This document shows, piece after piece, positions 24,746 to 39,975 of a DNA stretch of 64,000 nucleotides. The notes beneath the pieces are model-generated. The model was not told the DNA's origin. It ran no database searches and saw only the letters and a list, made by a program, of their open reading frames with translations. Position numbers and translations under genes: made by a program. The stretch's first letter is position 1, and each line of letters starts with the position of its first letter. This DNA is from Formicarius rufipectus (Eukaryota; Chordata; Aves; Passeriformes; Formicariidae): assembly GCA_013399695.1 (NCBI GenBank), contig VXAU01004952.1, positions 290,740-354,739 of the forward strand. The letters are read 5' to 3'.

Positions 24746-27700
24746 CTGATGCTGGCTTCCAGCCATCTATTCTTCCAATGTATTTCTCATGAAATAAGAC
24801 AGCACTGAGTAAGGCAGGGTCAGGCCCTGGCAGGCTACATCCGCTCAAGCAAAATGCTGTGCAAGAAGGGTTGTTGGCTTAATTAAAAATAAACCCTGTT
24901 TACCTATTTATATAAATGAATTGAAATAATAAAAAAACCCCCAAACATAATGAATTAGTGCTTTACATAGCATTTTAAAAGGCACTGAGTATTATATAAG
25001 TGTATGAGTTTAGTTTAATGTTTTTCTACACAGGTATTATCGATAATTGGAAAAATGAAAAAAAAAACAACACTATGTATTTGTTCTTCTGCTTTATATA
25101 ATTAATATCTGCATGCTTGTCTACCTCATGTGTCTGTTTATGAAGTTAGAGAGACTCACCACCTAAGTAGTAGGCCAGAACAGTACTGAAAACTCAAAAG
25201 AAGTTCCAGATGACAGTGTGGCTGACTAAACAGAATGAAATAAAACTCAAATCTTCACCCATCTCTAGCAAAACTCATAAGGAACAATCTTAAAGACCCA
25301 GTTACAGAATTCAGCAGCTATATTTTCATTTCTTCTCTGCCAACTCTACCCTGAAATCAGGATGGACAGAGAAAAAGGCCTCAGATACTCAGAAGTAAGA
25401 ATTACTTAAAAATGCTAAACATCATCCTGCAGAGAGAAGAAAAAAATGCAGGTCTGCACCCATTGAAACCAATTTTGCCCTCAATGCTAATGCTTTACTG
25501 CTTTGATTGAAGTATTTCTGCTACAGAGTCCCCTCAGATTCAAGAACTGTTAATGTCACCCCCTCTTTCAATGTCACTGTGTTGGGGTGGGTCTGTCTGT
25601 CTTCTGTTTACAGGCTGGGTTTGGAAGGATGGCAGCATAAGGACGTACTGAAAACCTAAGACAATCCACCAAAATCCAAGTCCATAGGGATGTAAATTCA
25701 GACTGGGAGCCTAGGGGCAAGGGCAGAAAAAATAAAAATATTTTTAAAAATCCCAAACAACCTCCAAAGAATTACTCTAGAAATTTTGTTGTCTTTCGAA
25801 TCCAAGTTTCAAAGACTTCTACAAGACAAACAAGCCAAGATTTATTTTAGTAATTGAGAATAACTGAGACAATGGTCTAACCTCTTGTTCTCCACCATGA
25901 AAGGACAACACTGCACTGAACGAATCCTTGTGAATGAATCAATTACACAATTACCATTAGTGTAGTTGTCCAGTTATGTTTTTTCATGGAGCTAAAGTAA
26001 ATCAAAGACAATGCATGTACCTTAATGTGCTGCACCTTTTCTGCAGGTGCTCTGGCATTGCATTCAGCTCTATTTCTAAAGACTGCCTGCAGCAGATTTA
26101 AATTCTGTTTGGGTTGAATAAAGGAATGATAATGTTACTTCAGACTCTTAGAGTCATCTGGGTTTTGTTTTGATCATATTTCAGAAATATTTGCATGCTT
26201 CCCATACATACGGTATGAATATTTTTGTAACATAAAGTTCTCCTTTCTAAGGTCATTTATTTTAGTTTTGATACAGCCATGCTGATGAATAGGAGACAAA
26301 GGGGCATGAGAACTTAATTCTCCATTTAATCACAAACTCTAAGCAACAAAATATTCCAAGTACTACGAATAGTTTGGGGCCCAATCCTACATATAGAAAA
26401 CTAGCAGTTTCAAGGCTCCTAGTCAGTGTCAGTCATGGATGTGTGCCCTCTGTGTTTTCTTAGCCTTTGTGCCCTCAATACACCTACTCATTGGGCAGTT
26501 CTGGCAGTGCCTGCCAGGAGCCAAGCTGTGCGGTCGGCACAGCCACCACAAACATTCCTGTTAGATGGCTTCTGTGTCAGCACTAGCTCTGGCAGGAGTG
26601 GGAAGGTTTTGCTGGTATGTCAGCCTGTCTTGGGATGCTGGAGGATCAGTTCCCAGATATCCACATAAACAACTGGAGTAACATATTTTTTGGCAGTGAT
26701 CATAGATATAAAAGGATGTAGAAGCTGGAAGAGAGAGAGTGGTGCAATTAAGGGAGGAACATCATCCATCTGAAATGTACTCTCAACTCCACATACTGGA
26801 AAAGCCACTGCTATAAAAGACAAGTCTCAAGATGACTTTTTCCAAGGTCTCTTCAAAGTAAATCTTGAAAGAGTAAACAACTGGAAAACTTCTTAGTACT
26901 CCATGGATTTTGCTGGGGCTGATACAAGTGTGGAAGCCAAGGCAGGGGTAAGAAAACACTGACTAGTGACAGAGATTTCTGTTTGGGAAACTAAACATCA
27001 GACTAGAGTAAGACTGTGGGAGAGAGTGAGTCTTGTGGGATAAACTGGCACTGCCTGATTTTGTGGGACACACCGGGCTGCTCACAAATAGATTTCTGGC
27101 ATGTACTCACAGACAGAATTAGCTGATCCCTGTCCCAGGAGGGAAAATTTTCCATGCAACTCACGTAGCACCATCAACCAAATTGCATAAACATTTCAAG
27201 CCTGGGGTGGGAAAATGGAGCAATAGATGTCAGGGCATCATGGGAAGCATCTGGCTGGCCAGGTCCTGGGTCCCAAGCAGGATCAGCACCTTAAAGCAAT
27301 GGATTTGCATTCAAACAAAGGCCATTCCTGTTGAGAGCTTTTTTGACATTGTATAAAGGGCTTGTGGGAAGCACTGGCTGGCCTAAATATTACATAGGGC
27401 TGAGTCTGAGGACGGGAGTAAGCAGGCACCTGCTGCAGCTGCTGACTCAGGAGCACTGAGAAAACACAAACTGGAACAGGGAACCATGTTCAAATATTAG
27501 CAAGGAAGCTGAGGAACAGAAGAGAGGATGTTGCTGTCCAACCAGGGCTGCTGTCACATCATCCTTCCTGAGAGCCCTGCCATTCCTGGGACATCTGCCC
27601 ACAGGCTGAGCCGACATTCCTGGCCAGGGAAATGATGACAGGGACAGAGAGACCCTGGAGCAGGGACATTCTAAGGGCCTGCAGCTGTGGGTGACCCACT

Positions 27701-28744
27701 TGGGAACAGAGTAAGAGGAAAAGCAACAAAGCAAAGAGCAGCAAAACATCATCGCAAATGTGAGTTTGCAACCTTGTGAGAGAGCACATTGTACACACAG
27801 CCAAGAAGCTGAAGAAGCTGTTGCAGAAAAGACAGAGATGAAAAAGACATGAGCGAGTATATGAGCAGAATATCTATGCCCACAGTTTTAAATAAAAATA
27901 TTTTTTACCCCAAGAGTAAATGTTAGAAGGAAAAGCTAAAAGAAATGTAATGTGTATGACTATGAATGAAATACCTCAACCTTAAAACAGTAAAATGGGA
28001 AAAATAAAGCTTATTTCAATTCATGTTAAATTTCCTTTTCAAAAGACACCTGACTAGGACACTCTGGATGCATTTAATCACATCTATCCTATTAAGGAAG
28101 AATAAGCAATCTAAATCATATGAAAAATTGTAACTGGCTCAAGTATCAATCACAAGGAATGAAAGCCAGTACCATTAATTACTTTCAGTGGGCCACTTAC
28201 ATTGTAGTTCTAAGCACATTGTAGTTTAAGAGGCAGAGGTGGAAAGACCCTCATTTGGACAGAGGCAGAGAGCTGCACCTTTGGACTGAGCACACATAAA
28301 CTTGTGGGACAGAATATATATACATATATATATTTCAATATGAATGATTAACTACCTTTAATAGAAGTGCCATAATAATCATAAAGGGAGGCATAACTAA
28401 ATATGCAAAGAACTTGATGGGAACTGTGACATGGCAACTGTGTTGCAAATTTTGAAACTTAACAGCAATCTGCTCTGTTCCTACTGGCAGCCTGTGGCTC
28501 CAAGTATGTGTCCGTCCTGTCTAAGTTCATCAAAAGAGCAAGTGCCACCTATAGTGATGCTGTGTGACTTCTACATTTTTACAGACCTTCTGAGCTTATG
28601 AGGTTGCTGTATCTGAAAGCAATAATCCAACATATTATATCTTCATGAAATAGTGAGCTACTGCATAAACACCTTACCCTAAGTTCACAAAAACGTAAAA
28701 AAAACCCCACCTGGTGCACTCTATGTTAAACAGGTTTTTTGTGA

Positions 28745-28759
28745 TTTTTTTTTTTTTTT
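28745..28759. repeat. Poly(T) tract
   Basis: About 15 consecutive T. Confidence 0.8.
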
Positions 28760-30111
28760 AATTAACATGTTAAAAGGCTTCTGTGTTGTTATTCTGAAAA
28801 TACTTACCCTGATTATACAGTAGCAGGCATGTGCATTTGATTTGAAGGAGCTAAACTTTGCATCAAATTTCCCCTGGGTAGTGTGTGAAACCATACAATA
28901 AATGAGTGTTGCTGTAACTTAAACAGATACCAACTCTTTGGAGACATGAAAATAAAAACTTCATGGCATTAAAATGTGGCTCTGACATGTCTATTACACT
29001 CTTCACAAATCCTGATAGTTGTCTTCTAACAGTAGCTCTCTTAAAAATTAATGATGCATTACTTTCCATGCTATCTCTCTACTGATGCACGTCAGTGGGT
29101 TTAGATAAGATCCCAGCTAGATGGCTATGCCCTTGGAGTATGGGGGATTGGGCTTAGTTCACAAAAAAGCTTTTCCTCTGCTTATCTGTTCTACTTATCT
29201 CATCTACAGACACTCTCTGGGAGATCTTCCACTCTGTGTTCTCCTTTCCGGTTGTCAATACGACTGCTTTAGATCTCCACCTTGGGTTAAAAGTACCATA
29301 TGATAGGATAAAAATGAGGCTTTTTTGACTGAAGTTTGAAAAATGAACCAAATATTTGAATCTCTGAAGCAGAAAAAAGCCCTTTTTCTATACCATCTGT
29401 TAAAATTTCCATTAATATTTGAAAAGATCCCAGCAGATGAGAATTTTCCTCCATAAAGTTACAGAATTCAGGGTAGGGAAACTCACAGCATAGTTGTTAT
29501 AATAAATTCCCCTAGGTTTATTATGACCAACTAACAATGCAGCAAGTAAGTATCTTTCAGACTTTTAATTTAACTCATTTAAAATCAGTTAAACATGCAG
29601 GCCAGCTTTCTAAGGGAGTGTCTCTGCAGTTTAACACAACTTCTTGCCACCTCTCATCCAGCTGGCTCCCTCCAGCGCAGAAAAAGCCTGGGAAAGGAGG
29701 TAAAATCAGCATTCTGACCGAAGGATGGCAGATTTGGCTGTGCCAGGGGAGTGCAGCACACGAGGGAGTATAGCTCAGCATCCCTCACCCAGCTGCAGCC
29801 TTAGATTTCAGTACACGCACGCATGCCAGTGGCCAATGGATATATGCACAGCCAGTATTCCCAGTATGGATGAAATCCCAAAACTCGTATTATTTTTCCC
29901 GTTGCATGTGAATGATGGCTAACACTGTGTGTGCTTATGCTGCTAACACCAATTGATTCAACTCTAAATGAGAATTAATGAATATGTATGCTCAATACCA
30001 AAGTGGGCTGGCTGGCTGCCCAGGTGTTGGGAGCTGAGTTTTCCATTACTGGAAGGCGTATATTCTCACTGATGTGCAGAATTTGGATTTTATTGTTACT
30101 CTTTCTAAATT

Positions 30112-30140
30112 AAAACAAAACAAAACAAAACAAAAAAACA
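30112..30140. repeat. (AAAAC)n simple repeat
   Basis: About five AAAAC units ending in an A-run. Confidence 0.85.
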
Positions 30141-30908
30141 ACTGAAAAAACCTGCAGAGGCAGAATATTCTATTAGTACTATGAGACTGAAAAATAATAA
30201 CCCAAGGTTGGTCAATAGGACAATGAGCTCACTTTGTCTGGGTGGCATTTTAGTGAGGGCATTCCAACAGGAGCTGTGACATCTGATATAAAATGAAAAG
30301 CTTCTACCATCCTTCAAAGCATCTTAACTCCCAAAATACATAAACTTATGGAACTCAGCCTTACTTGAGCCTGTCTTGCAATACAAAGGATGCTACAGAA
30401 GTTTTCTGGTTAACAAATTCTTGAATTTACACATATTTCAATACTTTACCGTGCTGATCACATACACTAAAAGATGCACAGTAAGCTACAGAATGTTATC
30501 TGCTTTACAAAGTGTCCATTTTAATTTTTTCCATACTATTTTCCATTGTATGAATGGAAAATAAATTGTTAATTTTCTGATTTTTTTAAATTTATTTTGA
30601 AGACTGAGAACTACATGGTATTATTTTGTATTATGATTTAACACTCTATTTTCCCTATTCAACAGAGGTTTAATTTAGTTTCATCTACCTCATGTACTTT
30701 GAAATATCCCAGAGCCGCAAGGTTCCAGTTGCAATAAAAATATTTCTGCGGCATAATGTAATAAAAAAGTTGACATAAAACATTACATAGGTATCTGCAA
30801 CTTTTTTGGATGTGTAGGCATAGGTGTTTCTTACTAGCACCTTCCAGTGGAATAACTATTCTTATTTCTATTCTGGAAAAAACTTGGCACTGAGTAATTT
30901 TAGCTGAT

Positions 30909-31465
30909 TTCATAGAATCATAGAATGTTTTGGGTTGAACAGGGCTGTAAAGATCATTTTGTTCCAACACTCCTGTCATGGGCAGGGACACTTTCCACTA
31001 GACCAGGTTGTTCAGAGCCCCATCCAACCCATCCTTGAACTCTTCCAGGGATGGGGCATCCCCAGTTTCTCTGGGAAACCTGTTCCAGTGCCTCAGAACT
31101 CTCACTGTAAAGAATTTCCTCCTAATATTCAATCTAAACACACCCTCTGTTAGTTTCAAATCATTCCTCATTGTCCTGTCACTGTATGCCCTTGTAAACA
31201 CTTCCTTCTGGCTTTCTCACAGTGCCTGTCTAGGTACTGGAAGCTGCTCTGAAGTCTCCCTAGAGCCTTTTTGTCTCCAGGCTGAACAGCCTCAAGTATC
31301 TTAGCTTGTCTTCATTGCAGAGATGCTCCAGCCCTACCCTTGGACCCACTCCAACAGGTCCTTGTGCTTCTTGCGTTGGTAGGACCAGAACTGGGTACAC
31401 AACTCCAAGACAGGTCTCACGAGAGCAGAATAGAAGGGAAGAACCCTCTCCATCACCCTGCTGGT
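30909..31465 (-). mobile_element. CR1 LINE 3' fragment, - orientation
   Basis: It begins with tcatagaatcatagaatg, the reverse complement of the CR1 terminal repeat. Minus-strand translation gives a well-kept ORF2 C terminus (FRLNIRRKFFTVRVLRHWNR, then SLEEFKDGLDGAL). It is 5' truncated near 31465. This is the best-preserved CR1 in the gene-free interval. Confidence 0.93.
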
Positions 31466-32163
31466 CCCTATTCCCCAGTACTACTCACTGGCTGAACTGA
31501 GCCAGTCTGCCAGCTGCTTTGGAAGTTAAATGTTTATTCTCCCTAAAATCTGTGCTGCAATACCATGCATAAATAAGGGAAATGCACTTTACCGGACTGT
31601 GGAAGTTAAGAACCACATAACCACGTGCTATGTGTTTATTTATGTTAAAGTCCAACTTTGGATCATAACTCAGTTTCCCAAATCCCAGGCACACCTGCAG
31701 TGCACAGACTGCTGTGTTGGAATAGATTGTAATGTTGCTGGCACATAGAAAAGAGTAAAAGTTTTACCTTCATAAATGAGTTGGCATCACCCAAGATTTC
31801 ATACCATAGCCACCCTGCAAGCTGCAGCTATCAGCACACTTCACCAGCTGTTGATTAATTTACATAGTAGTTGGTGGTTTAATAGTATTTAATTAAGCTC
31901 AGCACAGTTAAAACCAGATAGGCTTTGGCAGCCTGTTCCTGTCAATGTAAATTGAATTTTGTGTCGTGGACAAGGGAATCAGGACAACAAAACGAAAATT
32001 CTCCCTTGAGCACCATCCCTTGGTACTTGGCAACAGGGAAACACAAGATGCTGCTGTCCAATCTGAACTGCCTGTACTGGAAAAAAAATTTCACATTACA
32101 CACTCTCAGCATATTTTTTAAACATCTGTAATGAAGCATAGCTACATGAATGGATGTGCCTAT

Positions 32164-32240
32164 ACACACACACATCTGCTCCAAAATGTATTAAAAAAGT
32201 GTGTCCATATATATGTGTGTGTGTATGACTTTACACACAT
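32164..32240. repeat. Short CA and TG dinucleotide tracts
   Basis: A (CA)n stretch near 32164 and a (TG)n stretch near 32214-32225, about 50 bp apart and mutually complementary. Confidence 0.6.
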
Positions 32241-35200
32241 ATTTGTCTGTTTTCACACTGCTCCTGAAAGTGATTATGTAATATCAGACACAGAGCTTCC
32301 TGCAAGAAGATCAGTCACATTAACCTTCAGTACTTTTGAACTGCTCTTGCTGGAACAAGCTTGAATCCCTTTTACATATTGGGTTAAATAAGAAATTTGT
32401 TGTCATTGTTTTGTACAATAAAAAATTTATTGCAAGAAGCTATGTGTGTTCCTGGTGGACCTGTAAGCTCTTTGGGAACAATTTTCACATATTTTCCAGC
32501 AAAGCTGGACTGACTTGTCCCAGATTCTAATGCTACCCTGGGGGGATTAAGCTGTTCAGAGTTTGCATCAAGTTCTGCATAGATCCCAGGGACATACTGG
32601 ATGCAAATTTTTAGGTGAGAGGTTGAGCTGCTGCTCTATGTTGTCCATGGGCCAGCAGAACCAAATAGTTTTGCAAAGAGACAGAACACTACCATTTTCA
32701 GGAATGGGATGAAATGTTTTCCTGAGCTAGTATAGGAGAAACTACAATTCTTCAATTAACAGTTCTTCATGAAGATAGGATGAACATACTGATGCATACA
32801 GACATGCAGCCCAAAGTGCTTAGATTGCTGTATTTACTAACTTACTTTGTGATATAGAGACGTAGTACTTACAGAGGTCTTAATCAGACTGTTTTTAAAC
32901 CATCTGGTTTGAACCACAAACTGGTATGAAACTGGCACCAAAAGAACTAAACAGCAAGCTTCCATGTAGTTGTAAGCACCTACAAAACGATTTGTAAACT
33001 TCTAAGTTTGGATTTGACAGAGCACTTGGGCATATGCCAATTTATAGTGCATAAAAAGTCCCTCTGGCTTACATATGTGAAGATGAGGGAGGATAAGAAC
33101 ACTGTCAACTCAAAAATATGTGAGAAAAGATCTCTCTCTAGAAATGCATATTTGCTAAATATTGTGAACTCATTACAGATACTTCAACTTGACAAACACT
33201 TGCTGAATCTTCCAATATAGCGGCCAAAGAAAGCTCTCACAAGTGTGAATCTGAATCGACTTAGACACAGAGTCAGATTATTTGAAAACTGATGGAAAAG
33301 ATGTCAAACACTGTAAGCCCTAGCAGATGTCAAAAGGGCTGGTGACAGCTTCTGCCTGTTGATCTCTTTACTGGCATCTCACACCTGGGGATTGTTTTAA
33401 CCTTTTACATTTTCACTTGTTCCAGATGTATACTTCCAGATGTATATTTTGGGGCAGGTGGAGGATCCTGTTTCTTTAACCTTGAAACATCAAACCAGGA
33501 GATAACATACATGTGGAGGCTCCAGGTGGTCCTAGATGTTGAATTCTGTGCTTTGACAGGTTCATGTACCTGCCAGAAGTGAGGGTATTGTGCCCAGTTA
33601 GTAAGAACTGATTAAAAGCAGAAACTGGGATGGGCTCTTACAATCCCTCCATTCAAACACTGAACAGCAAGGCAGCAGCAAAGGTTTCTTCAGCATCACC
33701 AAGTCCTCCCAAGGCAATCACAACACTACACCTTCCTCCCCATTAGTGGCATTTCCATCAGCACCACTCCTGCACCCAGCACAGTGCCACTCACGAACAA
33801 CACCTTCCCATACATTTACAAGGAGTGGGAGGGTTGGTGGAATAACAGAGTTCTCCCCTACAGTTTACATGAGGAAGTAGCTGGCAATTTAGCATGAATG
33901 AGTAATTCAATAGTTTATTTTAGATGGAAAACATTGGATTTGCAATAATAAAATTTTCCGTATTTTGAGTACTATAACAGATAACAAAGCAGTGGAAACA
34001 TTTGAAAATTTGAAAATTACTTCTATGATAATACGAAGCAAATGTTGGCAACTGACAGTATTTTAAAAGCAACAATAGGAAATAGATTAGATGAAGCACT
34101 AATTTATACAGCATGGTAGAAATGTAACTGCTCTACAGGTTTTACATATTGTATGACAAAAAAATGATCAATTACTCATAGTCAAACCTATAAAAGAGTA
34201 ACTAATTCAGAGCATTTGAAAATTAGCCTTATATACCAAGTTCCAGACAGAATGTAAATGTAATTTGATTTCTTGCTGAGCATATTGCTCAAAGTTTTGT
34301 GGTACTTGGCTTGGCTTGTATTTATTTTGTATTATGTATGAGAAGATGGCATGCTATTGAAGTGCTCACTTCCTTTTAAACATTTGCACCATGAAATTAG
34401 AGTTAAGTCACCATTCAAAAAAATAAATAAAACAAAAGTTGTCATAGTAGTAGGGCAAAATCCTGCTTTGAAATATGAGGTAAATAAAAATACAGATATG
34501 GAAATATAAACATAAAAAATTTTCATAAAACACATAAAATTCTATTGCATCAATTCCTTCAAGAAAAAAAGATTTGCAAATGTAAATCCAAAACAAGTGT
34601 TAAAATTCAGTTCTATAATGCTTGAGTTTAAGATCTAGAGAGGTTTGATTCTTATGTTCCAGGTAACACAGTGATGTTCACTTTAAAACAGTGATTATGG
34701 GGCAACAATCATATATATGTGTATATATTTGTAACTGCACCTTCAAGTAGGTCATTGAAGATCCACTTATGATGATAAAATTACTCAAAGGGCAACTACT
34801 GCATGAACCCCTGAAGAATGGTTTGTCAATTAAACTTAAAAAAAAATCTTTTACAGAGCAGTTTCATTTCTGAAAAGTCATCAAACATTACAACAAGAAC
34901 TAGGAAGTTTGAATCAAATCCAGCCTTCAGGTTATTCCTCTAAGAATAAAATAATTTTTTATTTTCTATGCATTTGACTTGACAATGAAAACTTATTAGC
35001 AAAGTTTTACTGATGAAACAGTGGCCCAGAGATTATAGCTAAGAATTAAATATTATATATTTAAAAACCAGATTTGAAGCATGGAAATAACTTGGAAGAA
35101 TGATTAAGTGTGTAAGCAAGAACTACAGCAGATATAATTCATTCAAAACCTAAACAATTTAGCTAAATTTTCAAATTTGTTAGAGTTTTATTAAACCAGA

Positions 35201-37638
35201 ACTGTCTGGAGAAGTTGATGATACAAGGATTCATTTGACTGTATATAATCCTCAGGGTTTCATCAAGAAACAGGTACCAATGAGAAATGGAACAACATAT
35301 ACAAATCTCAGAGATCCTCAGGTGTATTATTGCCCTCTTGGGAACCTGAAGGGAGGAAAGCACAGAAAAAGTTTAGATCATAGAAGTAACCAAAATACAT
35401 CTCAGAACTGTATTGTTAATATACAGGGGAAAATAAGTTTCTATATTTCCACATTTGTATTTGCATTCTGTTTACAAAGCCTAGATTCAGGCTACCCAAA
35501 TTAAATGTCTGCATTTTTTACACAGAACAAGAGAGAAGTCTCGCCCTGATAAAATCTATGGTACCATGCACAGCTTTATCCTTCCTCTTAGGTCTGGGGT
35601 TTAAAATTTAAAGCCCTCAAAATATTACAATCAGTTATGGTGCTGCAACTTCCATTGCAGAAGTCTATTCACACCTTCTGGACTAGTTGAGGACAGGTAG
35701 CCAAACCACATTCTTAACTCCACAAGAATGGATGAGACAGAATCGTAAGAAACTATTCTTCAGCATTTATAAATGGTCAACCATGAAATAAATCAGATTA
35801 CCCCTCATTTGGAACAATCCTGCAGCCATGAAAAATGGATAGGGTAACAGAAATAATATTATGATAGCATCTATTTTTTGGAGTATGTCTCAAATACTTA
35901 GGTACCAACAACTTACTAATGTGCACAGTCCAAAGGTTACTTCTCCTACTAAGTCGGATTAGGAAATTTCCACCCATCATAAAAGAAATTGCTTTTTATT
36001 AAAAGACTGAACGTTTTCAGAATCTTTTTTCAACAAAACCCCAAATATTTTCACCACACACAAAAGGTATTTTAGCCTACTCTTTCACATCAAGAATGCA
36101 TTTGAAAGATAGTTTTGTTGAAATTTCTGTATAATGCCCTTCAAATTACAATATAAATTCATAAATGTCATGTTGAGGAATAGACTTTTAAAACAAACAG
36201 TCCAAGAGATCTCAGCCCAAAGCTGGTGACAATTTTTATATAATTTCAGTTTCATGGATCTGCTGCCTTCATCTGGTATTCATAGAATATTATTACAGCA
36301 ATGGTAGCAAGTAGTTTTGGGTTAAATACTACTATTTTATTACTATATACAATGAATTTGTATCTTCTCATTTGCTAAATGAAATTTGGCAGCTAAAACC
36401 AAAGGTCAGTATCGCATTACAACAAAGAAGCAGAACAATAGGAAGAGTTTCGCAGATTGGTGGAAAAGGCACAGGACCTTCAGTGCTATATGTTTGTTCT
36501 TGCACCAACATTTGCAATGATGCAAATTCTTCTTCTAAAACATCTTTCAGTACTTGTATATACTGTCCTTTGCAAGCTCTACTCTTAGAATTGGTTTTAG
36601 AAGCCAAACTTCCCTTTCACGGTAGTTTTTGACCTGGAAAATGATAGGATGACCTTCATGAATAAAGGACTAAGCATGGAGACTTCTTTTAAATTTTGAC
36701 TGCAAATATAAAACAGCTTAGAAAGACTTCAAACACCCTTTTCACAAACTCCATTATCATGCAGGTCTTTATCTACACTGCATAATTATTCAAGTCATAT
36801 TCCTGAGGTGGGTTTGAGGTCCAGATTTAGACCACCTACATCTACCTGTCTATATATGTGTTAAATGTCGAAACTCCTATTAAACTCAACGGAAATCTAG
36901 ACAATACCCAATAGACTCTACAGAACTCACTCAGCAGCAGGTACCCTTACCCCACTCTGCAGCCTGGATACCTCAACAGCCTTAGAGGTTCCAATGGCTC
37001 AACCTACATGGCCTTGAAAAAATACTGAACCCAGCATAGTGCAGACCCCTAAACACAGAGGCAGGGGAGGGGTGTCTCAAACTCATACTTAATATCTGGC
37101 TACTCCTTTTATGCCAAAGAAAAGCATGAGTCTTCCCTGGAGAGTGAGGAAATGCCTACATATGGGTAAAACTAGAATGAATGAGAATGATTTAGTATTA
37201 GAATTACAGGTTCAGCTTCTTAAAATCTTAAATACTTCTCTCACATTCCTTTATTAACACACTCCAGCAAAAATAAAAAAGGAAAACTAGGATTGCGCTG
37301 TGATTTCCTGGACGAGCCATGAGGCTGGGCAACCTGGCACATTAGTTACAAAAACTAACCCTTTCTGCAAGATAATATTAAAAAAATGTTTTTATTGTCA
37401 TGAATTATAGAACCAAGGAGTTTCTGCTGACTACATTATTGCATTCCATTGTAAGGTCTTCTCACCCATAAATCTTAGTACACAGTAAATTTGAAAATTT
37501 ACAAGTAATTCTCAAGTGTTCAAATGAAATCATGCACTCTGAGTGCATGTGCATACATAATAGAGGAATTTAGAGCAAAGCTTTTCAGAAACAATATTTA
37601 GGCACCCATCCAACACCAGAAGTTATTTTAGCCCTAGG

Positions 37639-37715
37639 GTTTTTTTGGTTTTGTTTTGTTTGTTGTTTGTTTGTTTGGTTTGGTTTTTGTTTTTGTTTTG
37701 TTTTTGTTTTTGTTT
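37639..37715. repeat. (GTTT)n/(GTTTTT)n simple repeat
   Basis: About 77 bp of G separated by three to seven T. Confidence 0.9.
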
Positions 37716-39837
37716 AAATCAGCAACACCAATGAAGAACCCCTATCAGAGGGATTCTTACAAATCATATTTTATGGAAGACAGTTTCCACTACAGTGTTT
37801 AAGCCTATGATGATCAACTTCATCCTGCACCATTTCTTTACTAAAAGTGATTCCTTTGGAGATAGCTGACATCACCATGGTGACGGAAAAGAACTGGAAC
37901 TATTACAGACATGTGATATCATTTTAATAAAAGAAAAATACTTAAAATATGTAATAAGCATACCCAGACTTTTCTTTCAATACGCTAGAACATCCTAAGT
38001 AGAAGGCTTACTTCTTTTGGCTTTCTTTAGCTTTGAATAACCTTCTTCTTTCTGCTCACAACCAAACTAACAAAAAAAAAGGGGCAAAAAGCAGTAAAGC
38101 AAACAAAGCAGTAATACTAAGCCAACAGTTCAACTAAGAGTTGTTTCTGAGTGAAGTGCTTAGTTGAATGCAAAGTAATTAATAAAAGTTTCTATTTTCC
38201 AACATAAATATAATTTAAAGTAGATTTATATGTACAGTTTCTAAGTAATTAAGACCAGAGCTACTTTGAAAATACCCTTCAATATGCTGGCAACCATGAC
38301 TTTCAAAAGAATTGAACATTTTTGGTGTCCAAGCTTGAGATAATGACTAAGGCTTACTCTTCAGAGAAGTGTTTAGTAGTGCCCCCAGTTAGTACCACAG
38401 CATATTAATCTAGAGAGGAGGAATCAGACTAATGAGCACCAGAGAGTCCATCCCTATCCCAGTTAACAGACGAGTCCCTCTCCTATCCCTGAGACTCTAG
38501 CTGAAACTTCCCTAGCGCTGTGTATCCACCATGCTCGAGTCCAGCAGTGGCAGTGCTGCACTGGCAGTGTGGCAGGCAGGCAGTCAGACCTTGCTTCACC
38601 TGGCAATTCCCAAAATTAGCTTGCAGGGCTTAGGCAGGTACCTGTGCTACTCAAAGCCTACCTGGAGAGTGAGGAATGCATGAGGCACTTGTGACTCCTG
38701 ACTAGGACATGACAGCACCCCTTCCCCATTCCAGCAGTGCTGCTAGATCAGCTGTAAGTTCTCTGCTTGCCTGGTCTGCCCAAGTTGCAGAGGTAGTTTC
38801 ATGCTCACAAGCCATAGTGAGTCTGAGTCATTCCCAGTGGTAGACAAAGACTTCAGCACTTTAATTTGTATTGTAGAGGAAGTCTCCCTTCAGTACTCAG
38901 ACCTCTGGGATTGTTATTCTTATAACATCAGGTATTTTTAGTTGCTGATTTTCTTCTCTTTGTGAGACTGACTCTACTGGTGTAGCACTGCAGTGCTGGG
39001 GCTGTAACTAGTGACTCAGCTGTGGTTCCTATGGAAGGGCCTTTCCCAGCTGCAGTTCGATCAGGCCAGCTCAGAGCAGCTGGGCTGGTGCTTCCCACAC
39101 CAACTCCTCTCTTTCCTGCTGCAGCTCAAGCTCCAGGTTATGAGTGTGTTCCTGCAGCAGGCCCCTGGGGTTGCTGTACTGGCCTTTTCTGAACTGCACT
39201 GAAAGCACAGACTGTGTTCTTTTAATTACAGCTAAAACTTCCAGAATTGTCTTGTATTTGGCTTTAAAAGCATAACAAAATAAAAAGTCTTTTCTACAGA
39301 ACAGTGCTGAATTCAAGCCCTTTAAATGAGACACAGAGCCACTGAGAATGCACATAGTTACACTGGCCAGGATAAAACTGTTTTCTGCAGAATCAGAAAA
39401 TCTGCTTCAGAAACTAACATCATTAAACATTTTAGTAGTATCTTTTTCTGGAGATAAATGTTTTAAGTGAACACTTGAAGTAACAGTACCATAACCAATG
39501 GTAAATGTTAGTTTTATCCTGGTTATGGTTAATTTTATCCAGAGAGGGCTCAGAAAGATCTCTTACTGTGCCCATTTTAAATGGAAAAAATGCTAAGATG
39601 AAAAAAAAAATTAGATTTCCTTTTTATCACTTAATTTAGGTCCTTCTGGACTAGATTTTAAGGAGTGTATATGTGTGTGTGTGGTTTACCTCTCTTCTTC
39701 TGGCACAACCTTTCCTTATGGATGCTTCCATATTGCTCTCACTGACTGAAAAAGTCAGTTTTGAGGTCAGTGTTTCACATGTCATATACTTATTCTCTGT
39801 AATCATCTGAAAAGATAGAAGTTTATACCTTCATTAG

Positions 39838-39975
39838 CAAAAAAACAAAAAAAGAAACAAAAAAAAAACCAAACAAAAAAACCCAACCCAAACCAAACCA
39901 AACCAAAACAAAACAAAAAAAACCCAAACCAAACCAAACCAAAAAAAAACCAACAAAAAAAAAAACAACCACAAA
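39838..39975. repeat. (AAACC)n/(AAAAC)n simple repeat
   Basis: About 138 bp of A-runs broken by C or CC. It is complementary in composition to the (GTTT)n block 2.2 kb to the left. Confidence 0.9.

Larger units (their letters stand above)
24746..30904. other. Intergenic, no gene recognised
   Basis: Mostly AT-rich sequence with short T, TA and AAAAC repeats. A more GC-rich patch around 27400-27830 has the look of an old dispersed repeat, but I cannot name it. No coding exon is supported. Confidence 0.6.
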
